Notes under the pieces: model-generated | Database searches by the model: none | What the model saw: the letters and a program-made list of their open reading frames with translations, nothing else | Told to the model about the DNA's origin: nothing | Origin: Branchiostoma lanceolatum | Taxonomy: Eukaryota > Chordata > Leptocardii > Amphioxiformes > Branchiostomatidae | Direction: 5' to 3' | Assembly (NCBI RefSeq): GCF_035083965.1 | Contig: NC_089726.1 | Span: forward strand, 9,863,501-9,927,500 | DNA: 64,000 bases | Shown here: one piece after another, positions 34,892-48,600 of the stretch | How the letters are laid out: the number at the start of each line of letters is the position of its first letter | How positions within the stretch are numbered: position 1 is the first letter of the stretch | Made by a program: the position numbers and the translations under genes

Positions 34892-36000
34892 TCTGACTTT
34901 GAGGGAATGTTAGTAGAATACCTACAATGTATATGCTAGTATACTGAATAACCCCATTCCACTAGGGTGGCGACCTCGCTGCAACCTAAAATTTGACGAA
35001 TTTCATAGATAAGAAAATGAATCTTTTTACGAGTAATACTTTTATATTTTGCATGATATTCAAATTATGAAGTAAAGGGTTACACAGATCCAATTTTGGT
35101 CGCAGCGAGGTTTCAGCACGATCGCCGACTAGTGGACTGGGGGCCTAATATATACTGAAGGTTTCAATGAAATAAATCTCTGTGTACCGTTTTTCACAGA
35201 TAACGCTGCTGTCAGGTGTTTCCCTCGTAAAAAGCCAAGTTGTTGAGTGAAATACTATGGGAACGGGAAGTTGAGCTGCCCTGGGGACGGGAAGTCGGTC
35301 CGTCTGGTGCAAAGTGACTAATGCCGCAGGACAGTTGAATGGTTCTAATTAATGAGAAGTTATAAGGAGATACAGTTTACCTCAGATGACGTAGGAATGT
35401 TTGAAACACTTGCCATGATCATAATTTGATATTAAACGTATTGTGAATACCAGTCAAGCAAGAAGCCAGGAATCGGGACGCGCAGTTCGTCTAACTGCAA
35501 TTACTGACTTAGATCGCTAGGAGAATACTGTGTGCCTAGGCTTCTTGTGGGGGTTGAAAGTAGGAACTGACTAATACCCCTACACCGCATAGTTAAAACA
35601 ACTTCCCGTATATCCAGCTTTCACCACACTACTCAATCGAAAAGCCGACAAGAAGCTGCAGCTGCAACACTGTAAACTTCAAGAAATGTCAGAAGGTCGG
35701 GTGGTTAAACCGTGCTTCCCGACAGTGTTCAGTAGACAGGGTCTTCCTGCACACAAGGAGGTTATATGAAGACCTTACTGCACATAACAAGCATTTATAC
35801 GATCACGCCACTTCGCAAAGTGTCGGGCTTCAGAGCTCTGATCAAGTTGTCGTTCTAAGAACCTGATGAGTTTCCGAACAATCTCTCTGTAGTATTAAAC
35901 TGTTTTGTTACATAGGGTTCAGAACATTTCAATTCATATTTAGCACTAAGGTCTCGGGTAGCCATAATTACTTCCGATCAGCCAAAGTGTCCGGGATCCA

Positions 36001-36731
36001 GTCGTCAAACTTTTTTGTTTGTTATTATTTCACAGAAGCTTGTCCACGCCCCTCCGTCCCACGTGGGACTCGAACCCCGGACAACACGTCACGCCGGCGG
36101 GGGTCGGGTCTTATCAACAAACACCATGCATGTGCAAATGAGGGATTTATCAGCGGCGCTGGGCGGGTAAAGTTACGGTGCGCCTGCCGCCCCAGGCATT
36201 GTGTCGAGCTTCCAGGTCAGGCAACGGTCTCGTCTCGCGGGCCTCCGCACATCTGTCGGACTAACGGCTTCACGAGGACGCACGGGCAGAACGGTTCGCG
36301 GGAGTACGCGTCTTGGGACTCGAAGGATTTGCGGTTGGAATATTTAGCGCCAGTCCTAACCGTCTCTGGAAGTATTTCGGCGAAGGAAAGCCACCAAGTG
36401 CGAGTGTCTTCTTACTGAAACTTTGTGCAAAGCGACAACTTTGGCTCGGCGTGCGGTGGTTTGGAGCGCAGTGTGGTCCTTGGTGGTACCGACCGTTCAC
36501 CTTACATTTGCAGCTGGCGTGATTTACTGGGAACTTGTGGACAGTGGGCAGAGATTTACAGTGATTTGTGTACGTTTATTCAGCGAGACTACATTGAATA
36601 TTAGAGTTTCAAAATTGGCACGTCCACTTCAGTGGGTTATCAAGAGTAAGCATTTGACCTACATTCACCGCAGGGCTATTTTCGTATGAGGACGGTCTTC
36701 GCCTGAAGAGGACGGACGCTAGCGGGACACC
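36001..36731 (+). promoter_or_regulatory. CpG-rich region upstream of the EFCC1-like gene
   Basis: CpG density and GC content rise sharply between about 36040 and 36320 compared with the spacer to the left. This fits a promoter/5' UTR. No TATA box is obvious. Confidence 0.4.
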
Positions 36732-38194
36732 ATGGACAGTTGCTCGGACTATTGTGGGCTTCCGGCCCGAAGAACACAGTGGGTCGTGTCGGCGCTGGCC
36801 CACCACTACGGTTTCGATCGCGGCGTTGAGAACGAAGTCGTCGTGCTAGCCACGGGAATGGACCAGTACATACAGGAGATATTCCACAACTTGGACGAGA
36901 AAGCGACCGGGACAGTAGAGCGAGAGGACTTTGAAATCTTGTGCCAGATACTGGGACTCGAGACCAGGCTGTCCGTCTTCAACGGTCTTCCAGATTTGAT
37001 AAACTTTAGGGTGTTCCACTCCAAGTTGTGCGAGTATTTCTGCGCCAAGAGCGGGAGTCAGACCGACACATGCAGACCCCACGTTTGCAAGGACTCAGAA
37101 CTGATCGAGACCGAAGTGCACGTCAGGAGTCCCAACAGGAGAGAGGTGTCCCTGTGTCCAAAGTGTTTCTGTTCCAAGCCGACGAGGGAGAGATGCCTGG
37201 GGCGACCGGTGGGGCAGGAAAGAGAGGAGGAAGGAGACGGGTCAACAGAAGAACATCTGGAGAAAGCCAAGAAGCGCGTGGTCCAGCTGGAAGAGGAGGC
37301 TGACTACTTGAGGGAAGTCGTGGAGGACTTGAGAGGGGCACTTCAGACGAGCGATGCCCGGTCTCTGGCCTTACAGGTGGCGCTGAGAAAGGCACACAGG
37401 CACCACCCGGAGTGCTGCCTGGGGAAGGCAAGAGTCACGGCCACGGTAGGGTCTCGACGGGCAGAGAGGAGGGCCACCGGGGGCAGGGCGGCGAGGTCGC
37501 GCAGCGCGGACGGGAGAGGGTACGAGAGCTGGTCGCTTCCACGTCGCGGCAGGACCGCGGACAGGTTGCGGCCGCGGGACGACGACGCGGAGTGGCTGGC
37601 GGGCGAGGTGTCGCGGCTGATCGAGACGCTGCCGCACTCGCCGCGAGAGGTGGGCGCGATGCTGCGCGAGCTGAAGACGATCCGGGAGGCGAGGGACTCG
37701 CAGGTGGGAGAGGCGATGGCCTGGGCTGAGAACCTGCAGGAAGACCTGGACGGCTCGCAGTCAGCTCTCCGGGACATCCAGGTCCTCAACCAGTCACTTG
37801 TCCGACAGAAGCAGTTCATACAGGTGCGTCTGCCTGCTTTTCAACGTCTTTGATTTTGAGAATTAACTTTATTGTGCAATGTTGTAAACGACTGTCTCCT
37901 GTGATTCTATTGTGCATGTGCCGTTCTGTACCGCTAGATGAAGATTTTCTCTTCTCAGAGTTAGCTCTACTCTAGCTGTTTAAATCACCGGCTTTGAAAC
38001 CCAGCGACAGTGGTGCACTCAACCTAATCTTGCCACTGCTCCGTACTTTGTCCCCTCTAGGGAGAGCTGGAGAAGGCGCGCACAGCCCTGCGGTTCGGGC
38101 TGGAGAAGGTCCGTGATCTGGAGGCGCAGGCCACACAGGTGCCTCTGCTACAGGCCAAGGTCATGGAGCTGCAGAAGCAGCTCGACATCTGCCG
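36732..38194 (+). CDS. EFCC1: EFCC1-like EF-hand and coiled-coil protein (5' part)
   Basis: Exon 1 (36732-37823, 364 codons) splices at CAG|GTGCGT to exon 2 (38061-38194), which ends in phase 2 at CG|GTAGGT; later exons were not found. The N-terminus carries a family-like segment (GVENEVVVLATGMDQYIQEI, residues 31-50). A degenerate EF-hand follows (loop D55-D66, with G60 kept but position 3 a lysine, so calcium binding is doubtful). A CPKC motif lies at 142-145, a coiled coil at about 171-222, an Arg-rich low-complexity stretch at 230-285, then a second coiled coil running through exon 2. The function of vertebrate EFCC1 (CCDC48) is poorly known. GC at third positions is much higher than in the neighbouring genes. 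The name rests on remembered family resemblance. Confidence 0.72.
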
Positions 38195-38917
38195 GTAGGT
38201 GGCGCTTCTTGTGGCCTAATTTTTGCGATGTCCGCGCAAATTAATCTTTGCGAGTTGAACCTATTTGTGAATGCTCACTAGCTTGTGCATGTGAATACGC
38301 ATTCATTCTTCAAAAACACAGCCAACGTCAGTCAAGGACGTATCAGTGACCTCCTTTGTGTGTGTCTCTTGTCAGTGTCAGAACAGTTTGATGTTTTAGC
38401 GCGCGAAAGTTGGAATGGACTTTAAACTTTCAAAGAGGCAGCAGAGACTTTTGTCGCGTAGAGAGACCACAGCAGTTTTTTTATACCTAGATTCGGCGGT
38501 TTTGCCCCGCATTTTCTACACGCTTTTGTTGAGCAGAAGACGCTAGACTCCTCGATCTCTCTTTCCTATTATCGCCTTTCTTCTTGCTGACAGTGCTGAC
38601 TGATGGCCCAGTTATTTCCCAGAAACTCGATAAACTGACGAAAGGTATTTCACACGCTGTGAAAGCCGCCACTTTCCAAAAGGGAGAGGAGAAAAGCTAT
38701 TGTTTGCGTGGTTAGTACCCGTGTGTGTATTGGCGTGTGTATCACACCTTCTGAATGGTCGCACCGCTTGAACGTTAAAAATCTAGTGGCGGTTTTACAG
38801 GTATTTCACACCTTTTGAAAAGGATTTAACGATAAAGTGCGACTCCACATTCGTACGTTTTTGTTATATTGTGTCAAGTGTGTTTTCTACATTCAAAATA
38901 TTTACGTTCGCCGGACT
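38195..38917. other. start of the EFCC1-like intron 2 or 3' flank
   Basis: No exon is seen. TTTCACACC-type motifs recur (near 38648, 38740, 38803), some as small inverted repeats. The sequence is more GC-rich at the left edge. Confidence 0.35.
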
Positions 38918-39640
38918 AGGGGCCAATTTACACACAGCTTGTCTAGATATCTGGACTGCAGATATCTGCCAGGCGACAGCTTTTTTTTGTGTCTAAACAG
39001 GAATTTTATGGTCTTAATGAGGGTTTTTTTAGATGTCGGGAAAATTTCAGCCGACCACTCTGAAGCATTCGCCCGACAACTCAGCGGGAGTCCCCGACCG
39101 CTCCAGCCGGACGTCTAAACAGAATGTGTCGCGTAGTAGACATCTGGAGGTCGGGGTTCACGCTAGTTTGCATATTTGGCGGGCGATAAAGCGGGAAAAC
39201 TTCTTAGCATCAAGGACCATTTGTTCCCAAACGGACGACGGACTTCTTTGGTGATGCCAGATCGTTCGGTGGATGGGCCCCCCTCCGCCACGACAAGGGC
39301 AGCGAGTAGGAACGCAGCGTTGATTCTGACCGGTCGCTGTCGTCTTCCCCGGTACCTCAAACGCCTCTTACGCTCAACCCTTGCTTGCTGCCTCATGTTT
39401 AGCCACACGCGAGTCAGATAAAGAAAGAGTACCATATTCATCATGACGAAAAACACAGGCGGTTCTCCCGCCATTTTGAAACGCGCGCAAAAGGTTAAAT
39501 AGGGTCACGAGTGCAATCAGCGCGCTGCGTGAGTCCTGCGGTACTTCCTGTCGGTGTGTATAAATGCGTCTAGATATCTAAGGCTCAGATGTCGGCGGAT
39601 TTTTAGATATCTGAAAAAACTCTGTATAAATTGGGCCTTA
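38918..39640. mobile_element. PIF/Harbinger-like non-autonomous element
   Basis: The ends are inverted: GGCCAATTTACACACAG on the left and the complement of GGCCCAATTTATACAGAG on the right. The right flank is TTA; the left flank is not an exact match. Inner subterminal sequence (CTCAGCGGGAGTCCCCGACC) is shared with the element at 57029-57695. An antisense frame of 103 codons (39474-39163) has an Arg-rich stretch but no transposase motif I can name. Confidence 0.55.
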
Positions 39641-42600
39641 ACACACCTGTATGACAGTGTTAATGTAGCGCCTTTGTTTTGTAAATCGTTGCAGGAAGTA
39701 AGAACAGGACGGCAAAACCGTCCCTTTCTTCCCAGCGTTTACCCTGTAAATTTTCCATTCGGAGAATTAGAAGATTGGATATAACACTCACACATTTGCA
39801 ACTTTGTTTGACGTCACTTTAATAGGTGACAATATAGTCTTGAATCCTCGTTTCCAAGAAAGTTCTGACCACATATGGGGGCGGAACTGCTGTATGGTGG
39901 TCATTAGAGGGAATGAGGATTAGCACCTTCCTCCTGCATCTTTCACGACAAAAGCAGGCAGCTAACGTTACATGTATAAAGTTACACATGGTTTTAGTTA
40001 TTTTTTTGGTTCTTTTGTTGTAGTTCCCGTCGTTGAATTCTCTACCTCTGGAAAGAGTTAGCTGAGCTAGTTTCCGTTATAAAATGGTCACAAATATATG
40101 TTCCTGTAAAATTCAATATATTTCTTAAGTCTCCGTCCGGTCAAAATTGTGAGTAAGGGGCATACTTTGCGTCAATGCGATAAGCCATGAAAGTGTTATG
40201 GGTCGGACGATAAGGGCGCGAGAACACATCACAATTAGCCGCGAATTGTTGTCACCGGCATGACGATTTATTGGTTTAGGGTGGACAGGAACCATGGGTC
40301 TTTCCTGGTCCCGGTGTGTCGCGTGAGATCGACATTCTTGTCTTTCGCGTCAGCAAATTAAAGATTCTGTTTTCGACAGAAATGTTTTAATGGGCTTCTA
40401 CATTGATTTGTTCCAGATTTGCTCTTGAATTCAATAGCAAATCTGCTCATGAAGATCAAGGACTTTAGCGGTCTCTTGCGCGAAAGCTTGTCAACAAGCC
40501 TCCGGCAACAAGGGAACAGATCTGAGACTTGGGATTTCTTATCAGGCTTTTAAACCCCCGAAAACAATATCAAAGCCTAAACAGACGTCAAACATGTACG
40601 TCTTGTCTCCTTACAAATCTCACCTTCAAGCGATTTTTCACGAAACCCTCGGCAAACCCTGTAATTTTCTCAGTCCAATTTAGAGTCTTCAATGGATTTA
40701 CGTAATTACAAGATGACGTTGGCAACGCAATGGCTTGATTGTGCTTGAGGGTAAAGCCTCAAAGTACTATGCTATGAAATCAAGGCCAAAGAAGAGGTGT
40801 ACCGTCGTAACAACGGAACGAAATACAACTCCATAACACGTTTTTACGTCATTAAAAACTAAAAGACCTAACACAAGTACAAAATGTAACAGGTAAAGCG
40901 CTTGTTGGTGCCTCTTCACTAAATCTCTCCAACTCCTCGCGCTTTCTTGACGCTACATTTACTTAGTTGTTGTAACGTTACTATGTTTGAATGTTGCCTT
41001 CCTTGTAACATTTCTTACCGTGACAGGATAGGTGTACGGGGTTTTCACAAAGTAAACTCTCTGCCCACACACACTGACCGGGCGTGACCCCATCCTCCCT
41101 GAGTCACTGTTATAACACAGACAGTTGGTGGGAGCTGGTTGTTTGTTCTTACACATCAGTTGCAACACCAGTGGAGCATGGTACACCTGCTAGGACTAGG
41201 GAGCTTTTGTTGTAAAGACTCCAGTACTACCAGGCCATGAATAAAAGATGCTGTCTTCTCAAAATTGTCCAGCAGAACATTTTCTTATCTTAATTCTTAT
41301 CACCCATTGTTTTAGATCATTTGTCCTATATAGTTTCTGGGAGAAACTCATAACCAATTCATGAATAATAGATTCCAATCATTCCATCTTCTTAAATTTT
41401 ATCACAGAACATTTCCTTATCTTAATTCTTATCATCCATTGTTATGGATCATTGTTCTAACCATTTATTTCCTCACTATTCCTCCAAATAACATTGCAGG
41501 AGAAGCTATATACATGATGTGCCCTAAACAAGACTCTTTGCTATCCAAAGTATGTTAGAATAGAATTGATCTTTTTGTTTTCCAAAATATGTCATTTTGT
41601 CCAGGAAACATTAAAACTTTTCTACCAAAGCATAACCAGCTCATGTTACCCCCAGCATGTGTATTGGTTTGTATTCTATAATCAACCCAACCGTAGCTCA
41701 TTTACAAGTCTCTTTCATCTCCCACTCACTGTTTGCTTTCAGTTTAGTCATGACATGTTCCGAATTATTACTCACTACATTTTAGTTTGCCCACAGCGCT
41801 TATAATTGGTGTTTTGGCAATGTCCTGCTCCGAGACACTTTTGTTTTGCAAATGTTTGGAACAATTGTGAGCACAGAAGACCCGAAGTAACCAAAGGTAA
41901 CGGGTCATCAACTCCTTACAAAGTGACTTCGCCTCCTGTAGATTGTATGAAATAGTTGAAATGTTTCCTGTGTTTCATCTTCTGTGACCGGCATTTTCTA
42001 CAGCCTTGCAGGATATTACTGAAGATATGGGAAACCAATCTCCAAGCAGATGTATGGTGGCTTTTGGTACTGGTTGGCCCTTTTGATACTGCCTTGCAAC
42101 CGAAAGACCTGCTTGGAGCTTAATGGGAAACCATTTGGCTCGAAAAAAGAAGTGACTAAATTGAGAAAAAAGACAAAAAGGTTCACCACTCTTAACATTT
42201 GTTTGTTTGATGAATTAAAGATGAAGTGACAAACTGTATATTTACATTGTACTTTAGCCCCACACATGCTTCCATATCGTTGATGACATCTGTACGATAC
42301 CACGGCTACTTATTGAGCCAGAAGAAAAACTTCCTTGTCATTGCAACAAGTTTAAAGTGAGGAATGTGAACATCCGTTGTTTCTGTTGGCATCAACTTAA
42401 AGATATCCGACTGATACCTGAGGAAGCTAAGTATTAGAAACAGTGTTAAGAATTACACTGAGTCACTTAGTCCTGTTTGATGAGTGGAAATGAGCCGTCT
42501 TATGCTGTGTCCTTGGGAGGGCAGTGTCCTGTTAGTCCTGTTTCAGAACGATACTGTTACCATCATGAGTCATGGCCAGAACCTTATAATTCCTTCTTCT

Positions 42601-45600
42601 TGGTTTCTTGGAAATACAGATGGGAAATTAAAAGTGGTCATTATTTTCTGTGATATTTCTCCCTGGGGGACCAAACTTGACCTTCAACGTTGTTTTGGCA
42701 TCAACACTGAAACATGCTGGGGGTAGCTGATGGGACAACACCTTTCCCAGTGTAATTGTTTACTTTCCTGAACGCCTTTGAACTGACATGCCAATGTATT
42801 TCTGTAAACATTAACTTTCAAGCTTGCCCAAAATTTTCCTCACTAAACTAAGAACAACTTTTATTTTGAATGATAATGTTATAACAATTCATGTTAGTGG
42901 CTCTTTCTAGATCCTTTATACTTTGTTGCCATGTCCCACCATGTGGCCCAAAACTCCACTTCTATGCATTCGTCTCCCCCTCCGTAATACCACTGAATGG
43001 TCCCTAAACCTTGGTCCCGGGGATTTTTTAACCTGTCGGCATTTCTCATCATGAGTTGTGGAGTAAACTATTTCACAGTGCAGTGCGCTGCCAAATCCAC
43101 TTGTAAACACACTTCGAGGCACCTAAAGCTCTTGTACCCTTCATACCATACAAAACGCTGATTGAGTGTTTCACACTGCAAAAGGTAAACTTTTCTCTGC
43201 ATACCTGGCCAAGGCGCATACCTGGCCAAGGTAATTAGTAGCTTAAGTATAGACCAAGCTCACTGAAATGAATGCCTGAAAATGATAGGCCTAAACAAGT
43301 TTTCCCATGTATCTCCTTTTGACATCACAAAACACTGTTAAGTAACTGTCAGGAATCCTGCCAGCATCTACTATCTAGCTTATATTAGATGCTTTTTGTT
43401 AGAATTCATCTACCATGTTATGTGACACAATGATGGTATTATTAGTGTTCTAAAGATAACTTCTAAAGTCCTCTGTTTTCCAACAGACCGGACCTCATGC
43501 CCTCCTACACCCAAGGGTTACCAGTCTTCCTCTGTGGCATGTTCATTTGTCATGTGCAAGAACTCTCTGGGCTCAAATTTTATGCTATGTCAAATTGATT
43601 TTGTTGAACAGTCCATAGTGTCAGGATCACAGGCATACTGGGGTCCTTGGGGATGTAAGGAAAGTGATCCTGTTTGTAACATGAACTTCACAAGAACATG
43701 CCCCAGTGTAGAGATGTTTGTAAACTTGACCAAGATCTGTAAAAGATGGGTTAACTTGTATGTACATGTATTTATGCATGTAAGGGAAGTATGATTTCAA
43801 ATTAGGGGATACGTTTCAACCATTTGGGTTGTGTTTCACAGTGGGTTCACTCAAGGTCAGTGTCAAATCACATTCTTCATGGTGCAGGAAGAACTACATG
43901 GAAACTAGGTCCCCGCAACAAAAGAGCCGACCTTCCTTTGTGTGGTTCTGACCAAGTTCGGGACCTACCCTAACCTCGGAACCATTTTTCTTCCTTATCG
44001 TCCACCTTCTGAGGATGTTGTGGTCACCAGACCAAATCAGTTTAGCTGTGCTGACAGTGGAGATAATCGGTCACTGGAGGAGGGCTGCTTCCCACTGTCA
44101 ACACCTGTCCACAACACTGTCTTCTTTCACCATTGTTTTCAACATAAAGTAACTTGTGACTGTGTATGTCATTAAGTGTAAATTTCAGGATTGCAGGGTT
44201 CACAAGTTCAGAGTCATAACACAGAGCCAATGTCCACAGAGAGAACTGATAATGTGTGATATACAGGAGCCCTGTGAGGTCTAAGGGCACCATTTGTCAA
44301 CTTAAGTTTATTGTTGTTGCATGGTTAATTTAGGAATCACTTAAACCTATCATTAGAATCAGTCACTCATTATAGAATAAAAGAATACATAACGTTTCAT
44401 AATATGGCAGCAAGTTTCAATTTAGTTTTCTTAGCCAGCACAACATTGACCCAGCTGTGGCAATAGTGTGTACATGAACATGACAAAATTTATAACCTCC
44501 AAATTTGGTAACAGAACTGCATGGACAAGTCCAAATTCAAGTTTGAAAGGGTTTATCAAATTCATGGTTGAAACAACTCCCCTTGAAAGATAAAGAATGG
44601 CACAGCCCTGCCTTAGCAGTAAGTTAAAAAGGCGGTTGCCAAGTCGTGTAAAACTGCCATGAAAGGTTCCACAAAAGCTTATATATTAGACAATAGATAC
44701 GTGGTACACCACACAATTGTACAATCTGAGCAGATAGAGAAGTTACCCAATTTATCTCTACTAGTGTATCTTTAAAAGCATGAGCCCACCCTTAGACCAC
44801 AATGATCTATCGGTGTATCCATCAACCAAGGTTGACACATAAAAGTAGTTCCAGAATAGAGGCCTGAAAAGTTCACTAGGCAGCTGCTAGAAAAACTTAT
44901 AAATCTGTCTACAAAACATGTAACTTAGATGTACAGAGGTTTCTGAGTGAAACATTTGGAGGGGTGTGTCAGCACCCGTGAGTACAAACATAATGAGTAA
45001 ACACTGGCTTGATGGTCGGCTTTCTTGCCTTTCATTTCATGTGAAAAGGAGGCTTGCCCTGTCACCGTTTACTTTAAAAGTAACAGAGCAGATACAGTTG
45101 GTGGTTGTATGATATCCTGTGATCTGTGGATGATTGTATCTTTGTAGACAGAGTTCCATTTGTGGTCTCCTCTGCTTATATTTGTTTCCAGTTGTGTTTT
45201 CCTGTGGAGGATGTTTGCTTGAGTAGTCTTAAGGTTAAACTCTGTGGGAGTTGCTGCTTGTCATAAGTTCCTACTTAATGAATCACACTTCATTACAAAA
45301 GGTGATGACATGATTTGCCAATCAAACAGAACGAAAGTATACGCTCAGGGCCCTTCCAATTAGAATGCAGGGATGGTCAGGTGAAGTTAAGAAAAAACAA
45401 GTAAAGACTAGGAGAAACAAATGAAATCAGATGAAAGGAGAAGCAAAAAAAAAATGTTGAACTAAGTGACACATGATGTCTCCCCACAGATGCATACACT
45501 GAAATGACTGAATAGTACCGGTAGTATTCTTTCTATTAACTCTGGGAACTAATCCAATGTCACTAGAAAATATTTTGATTCTTATATTACAACATTTGTA

Positions 45601-48600
45601 TAAACTTCAGTTGTAATTTTCCTATCTATGATAACCTGTATCTTTGCATTTCTATCCACCTGGCTGTGCCATCAGTGTGGTACCTGGTATGCAAAGCATT
45701 AATCTATTAGGAGAAGGAGGAAGTTTATTGAAGGAAGAAGTTGATATCTGATTTTGGGTTGGGCAAATTCTGACTTAGGTGTACCGCCACTGTTGCCACG
45801 CCCGGATGGGTCAGGCCCTTCAGACTGACCACAGGACTGTCCCTGACGAAGTTTGTCCACTGGTGTGGAGTGTTTGGCCACTGACCTGTGAGTTTGAGCA
45901 GGGCAGTGTGGCCTTGAGGGGACAGGAAACCATAGCAACAGCAGCGATCTAATGTGGTGATAGCAGGAAGGGGAACACCTGTTCATCTGGAAGACGCACT
46001 TCCTAAACATATGAAAACTTTGCTCTGTTTGTAAGACTGCAGCAGTGCTGTTTATGGTTTTATTGTCATGTCATGTCTTCTGTTACAGTTCTTAAGTGTA
46101 AGGCTTCTCAGTAAATGCACCTTAAAATTTGAAGGGTGTTGTGCCTTTTGTCTGTAAAGTGTCACAACGTGAGCTTATAGTTACCTAGCTAAGGTTGAAG
46201 AATCTAGAGAGGGAGACTGAAAAATATACTGTTCGTTATACATAAGCATTTTGATCCATATTGAGTTGCTGGGGTACCATTCAAAGTCACAACGGTGGTC
46301 CTTCATTTCTGACCTTAGGACACAAGAAGAGATCATACTTTGATAGGCAGGAAGTACAGGAGACACAGAGGAAGATTTATAGATGCTTTCTGTGTAATCC
46401 CATAACATCCTCTACATCCGCACCAATAGTCCGTATTAATCGTGTTGTAATCTGCATGAATGTTTGCATTGTCTTGTCATAATCTCATAAGTCATCTGAG
46501 GAAGAGCAGTAGACCCCCTGCCTCAGTGTCTCTGTACCTGCGGCACAGGTGTGTGGTCCCAAGGGTTAATCAGGTGAGGAGGAATGTGTACCTATAATCA
46601 GGACAATCACACGGCTATAAATACTTTGTGGACATGTTTACATGTTCCATTGTTCACAGACTCATTATAGTAATGCCTGGATGACATCTATTTTGTCCCA
46701 AAGTGGGGTAGTGACAGTTTTATCTTCTAATGAGGGGTGACTGGGTCGAACTCACCCCTAAACACCAAGAAGGTTAATCTCCATGTAAAGACTTTCAATT
46801 GATCAACAGTTTTAACATGGTGAAATTTGAATATCTGCTTTAACCAAGGAAAGTCATGGCCATTAAATGCCAACGAACTGCACTCATACAAGAGTCGCAA
46901 TCAAATTTGTTTCTTTTGAATAACTTTCTTTTCATTTTCATTCTTTGATAAGGTTGATGTGAGGCAACAGTGAGAAACAAAGTTTATAAAAAGTTATGTG
47001 TTTGTTGTTGCTAACTATCAAAACAACACATCCTTCTGTTTGACTTGTATTTGTTTCTTTTATCTTTGTGTATTCAGTCCTTTCATTAGAGGAAGTGTCA
47101 AATTGCAAGATGAGGCAGACATATCATAATAGGATTTATCATTTTGATCCAAACCTTTCTTACTTATTGAATACTCTTACCATTGGAAATCTCTGAAAAG
47201 TGTTTTGAAAAAAAAAACTGATTCAATTTTGGATGTTTTCTGCCATTTCTTGACAGTTTGTCCCTAACATTAAAAAAAATGCTGCTCTTCGGAAGTTCCT
47301 GTCATGTCACCAGTTTGATGTCATGTCACATACCGACGTTTGTCCCTGGGATACTCAGGCATGCAATAACATAGCATCTTGAAATACACAAGTGTCGGAG
47401 ACACGTCGTTTTCTCTTCTTATCACTTCTGAAATGTAAACAATGATTGTCTCAGGAAATGGGGCATCTGAAGAAAAAGAGTCAAAAGGTCTGTTGAATTA
47501 AACTTTGACACCTCACGGTATTGCTGGAAATTTGCTTTAGATGATCAAAGTGACATACTTTGGTTATGAAAAGCAAATTGGTAGAAAAATTTCTTTGTGT
47601 GTTCACATCATATCTTTCATTCTTCTGGTAAAGTGCTATGGACTGAAATGTAAACACTGAAATTTCCCCAAAACAAGATATTGGTTTAACTTATCAAAAC
47701 ATGGGAAATTATAAGGAAACTTGATATTTTTCTAAAGCAAGACTTTTCCAAATATACTTTTCAATTCATAGCAGTGAGTCAATATTTTCCATTCTTGGCA
47801 TATTGTTGTTTCCCCAAATGAAAGGTCAAGTTGTGTGACCTCTACAGGTGGTTTATCACAGGTTCCCTCTCTAGCCTACCCTTGATCCTGGCTGTTGTGA
47901 CTCCCATGGATTCGACAGTGATAAGGCAAGTCAAGGTCTGTTTACAGAACATGTAGCTAACAGCAAATACCACTCTCCCATATCCTGTATTAATAGTGGT
48001 CATGTTGAAGTACAGTTGATAAATGTGGTTTGTTGCCAGTAATGTTTCCTCTTGTCAGAACATAAGGGCTTTTAAGGAGCAAGACTGGTCTTTGTTTGCC
48101 TTTGTTTCAATGTCCATTTGCAGGATGTTTGATCTGGGTTGCTTACAGAGTTTGTGTTACAGTTTTGTTATGGTTCACAACAACGTAAGAGGTTATGCAT
48201 TGTACCACAGGATCTGTACATGTTGGGATGTTACGTGCTGTTTATCGTGATCATCTGTCTTCTGACCTTAAGTCTTGAAGACTGTTGAAGAACCTCCTAA
48301 AATAAGTCACCATGCCAGCCACAGTTTAGTCAGTAACCAAGAATTTGATGACATTGCAATTATTGCCTCCTGATTCAAGTGTTACATTCTTGTAAAATGA
48401 AATATGACAATTAGATACTGGTTCAAGCATGGAGCATAGAAATGAATACTACTAGTTGCCACCTAGCGTATGGTTGGGAAAAGTTCTTGAACCACTGGCC
48501 TCCAAACCGTACGAGCCTGACTTACTATGCTCAGTTCTAATTAGCCCTGACACTGGAGGAGTGAACATTTCTGCAAAGCACCAGGTTCACTGTGCCATGG

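Larger units (their letters stand above)
28690..36000. other. long spacer without a recognised gene
   Basis: Several open frames of 100-154 codons exist here (for example 29031-29495 and 31413-31871), but none shows a recognisable motif or clear splice structure. Content seen: a 29-bp direct repeat (29090-29118 and 29303-29331, two mismatches), a 17-bp direct repeat CATCTGGTTGCCAGGCG near 31675 and 31700, and several short palindromes with CAAGGA/TCCTTG arms. It may hold regulatory DNA for the EFCC1-like gene. Confidence 0.4.

Noticed and set aside
36055..36090. tRNA-like B box (GGTTCGAGTCC on the minus strand)
   Set aside because: No A box, acceptor stem or pairing T-stem could be built around it; it lies in the CpG-rich promoter region.
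39163..39474. 103-codon Arg-rich antisense frame as a transposase
   Set aside because: No catalytic DDE motif or known N-terminal domain is visible; the host element is too short to be autonomous.
43485..43620. Possible EFCC1-like exon 3 after the acceptor TTTTCCAACAG
   Set aside because: The frame in the right phase runs into a stop, has no usable donor and the peptide does not continue a coiled coil.
46600..46640. TATAAATA box in a promoter-like context
   Set aside because: No transcript structure or open frame follows on either strand.
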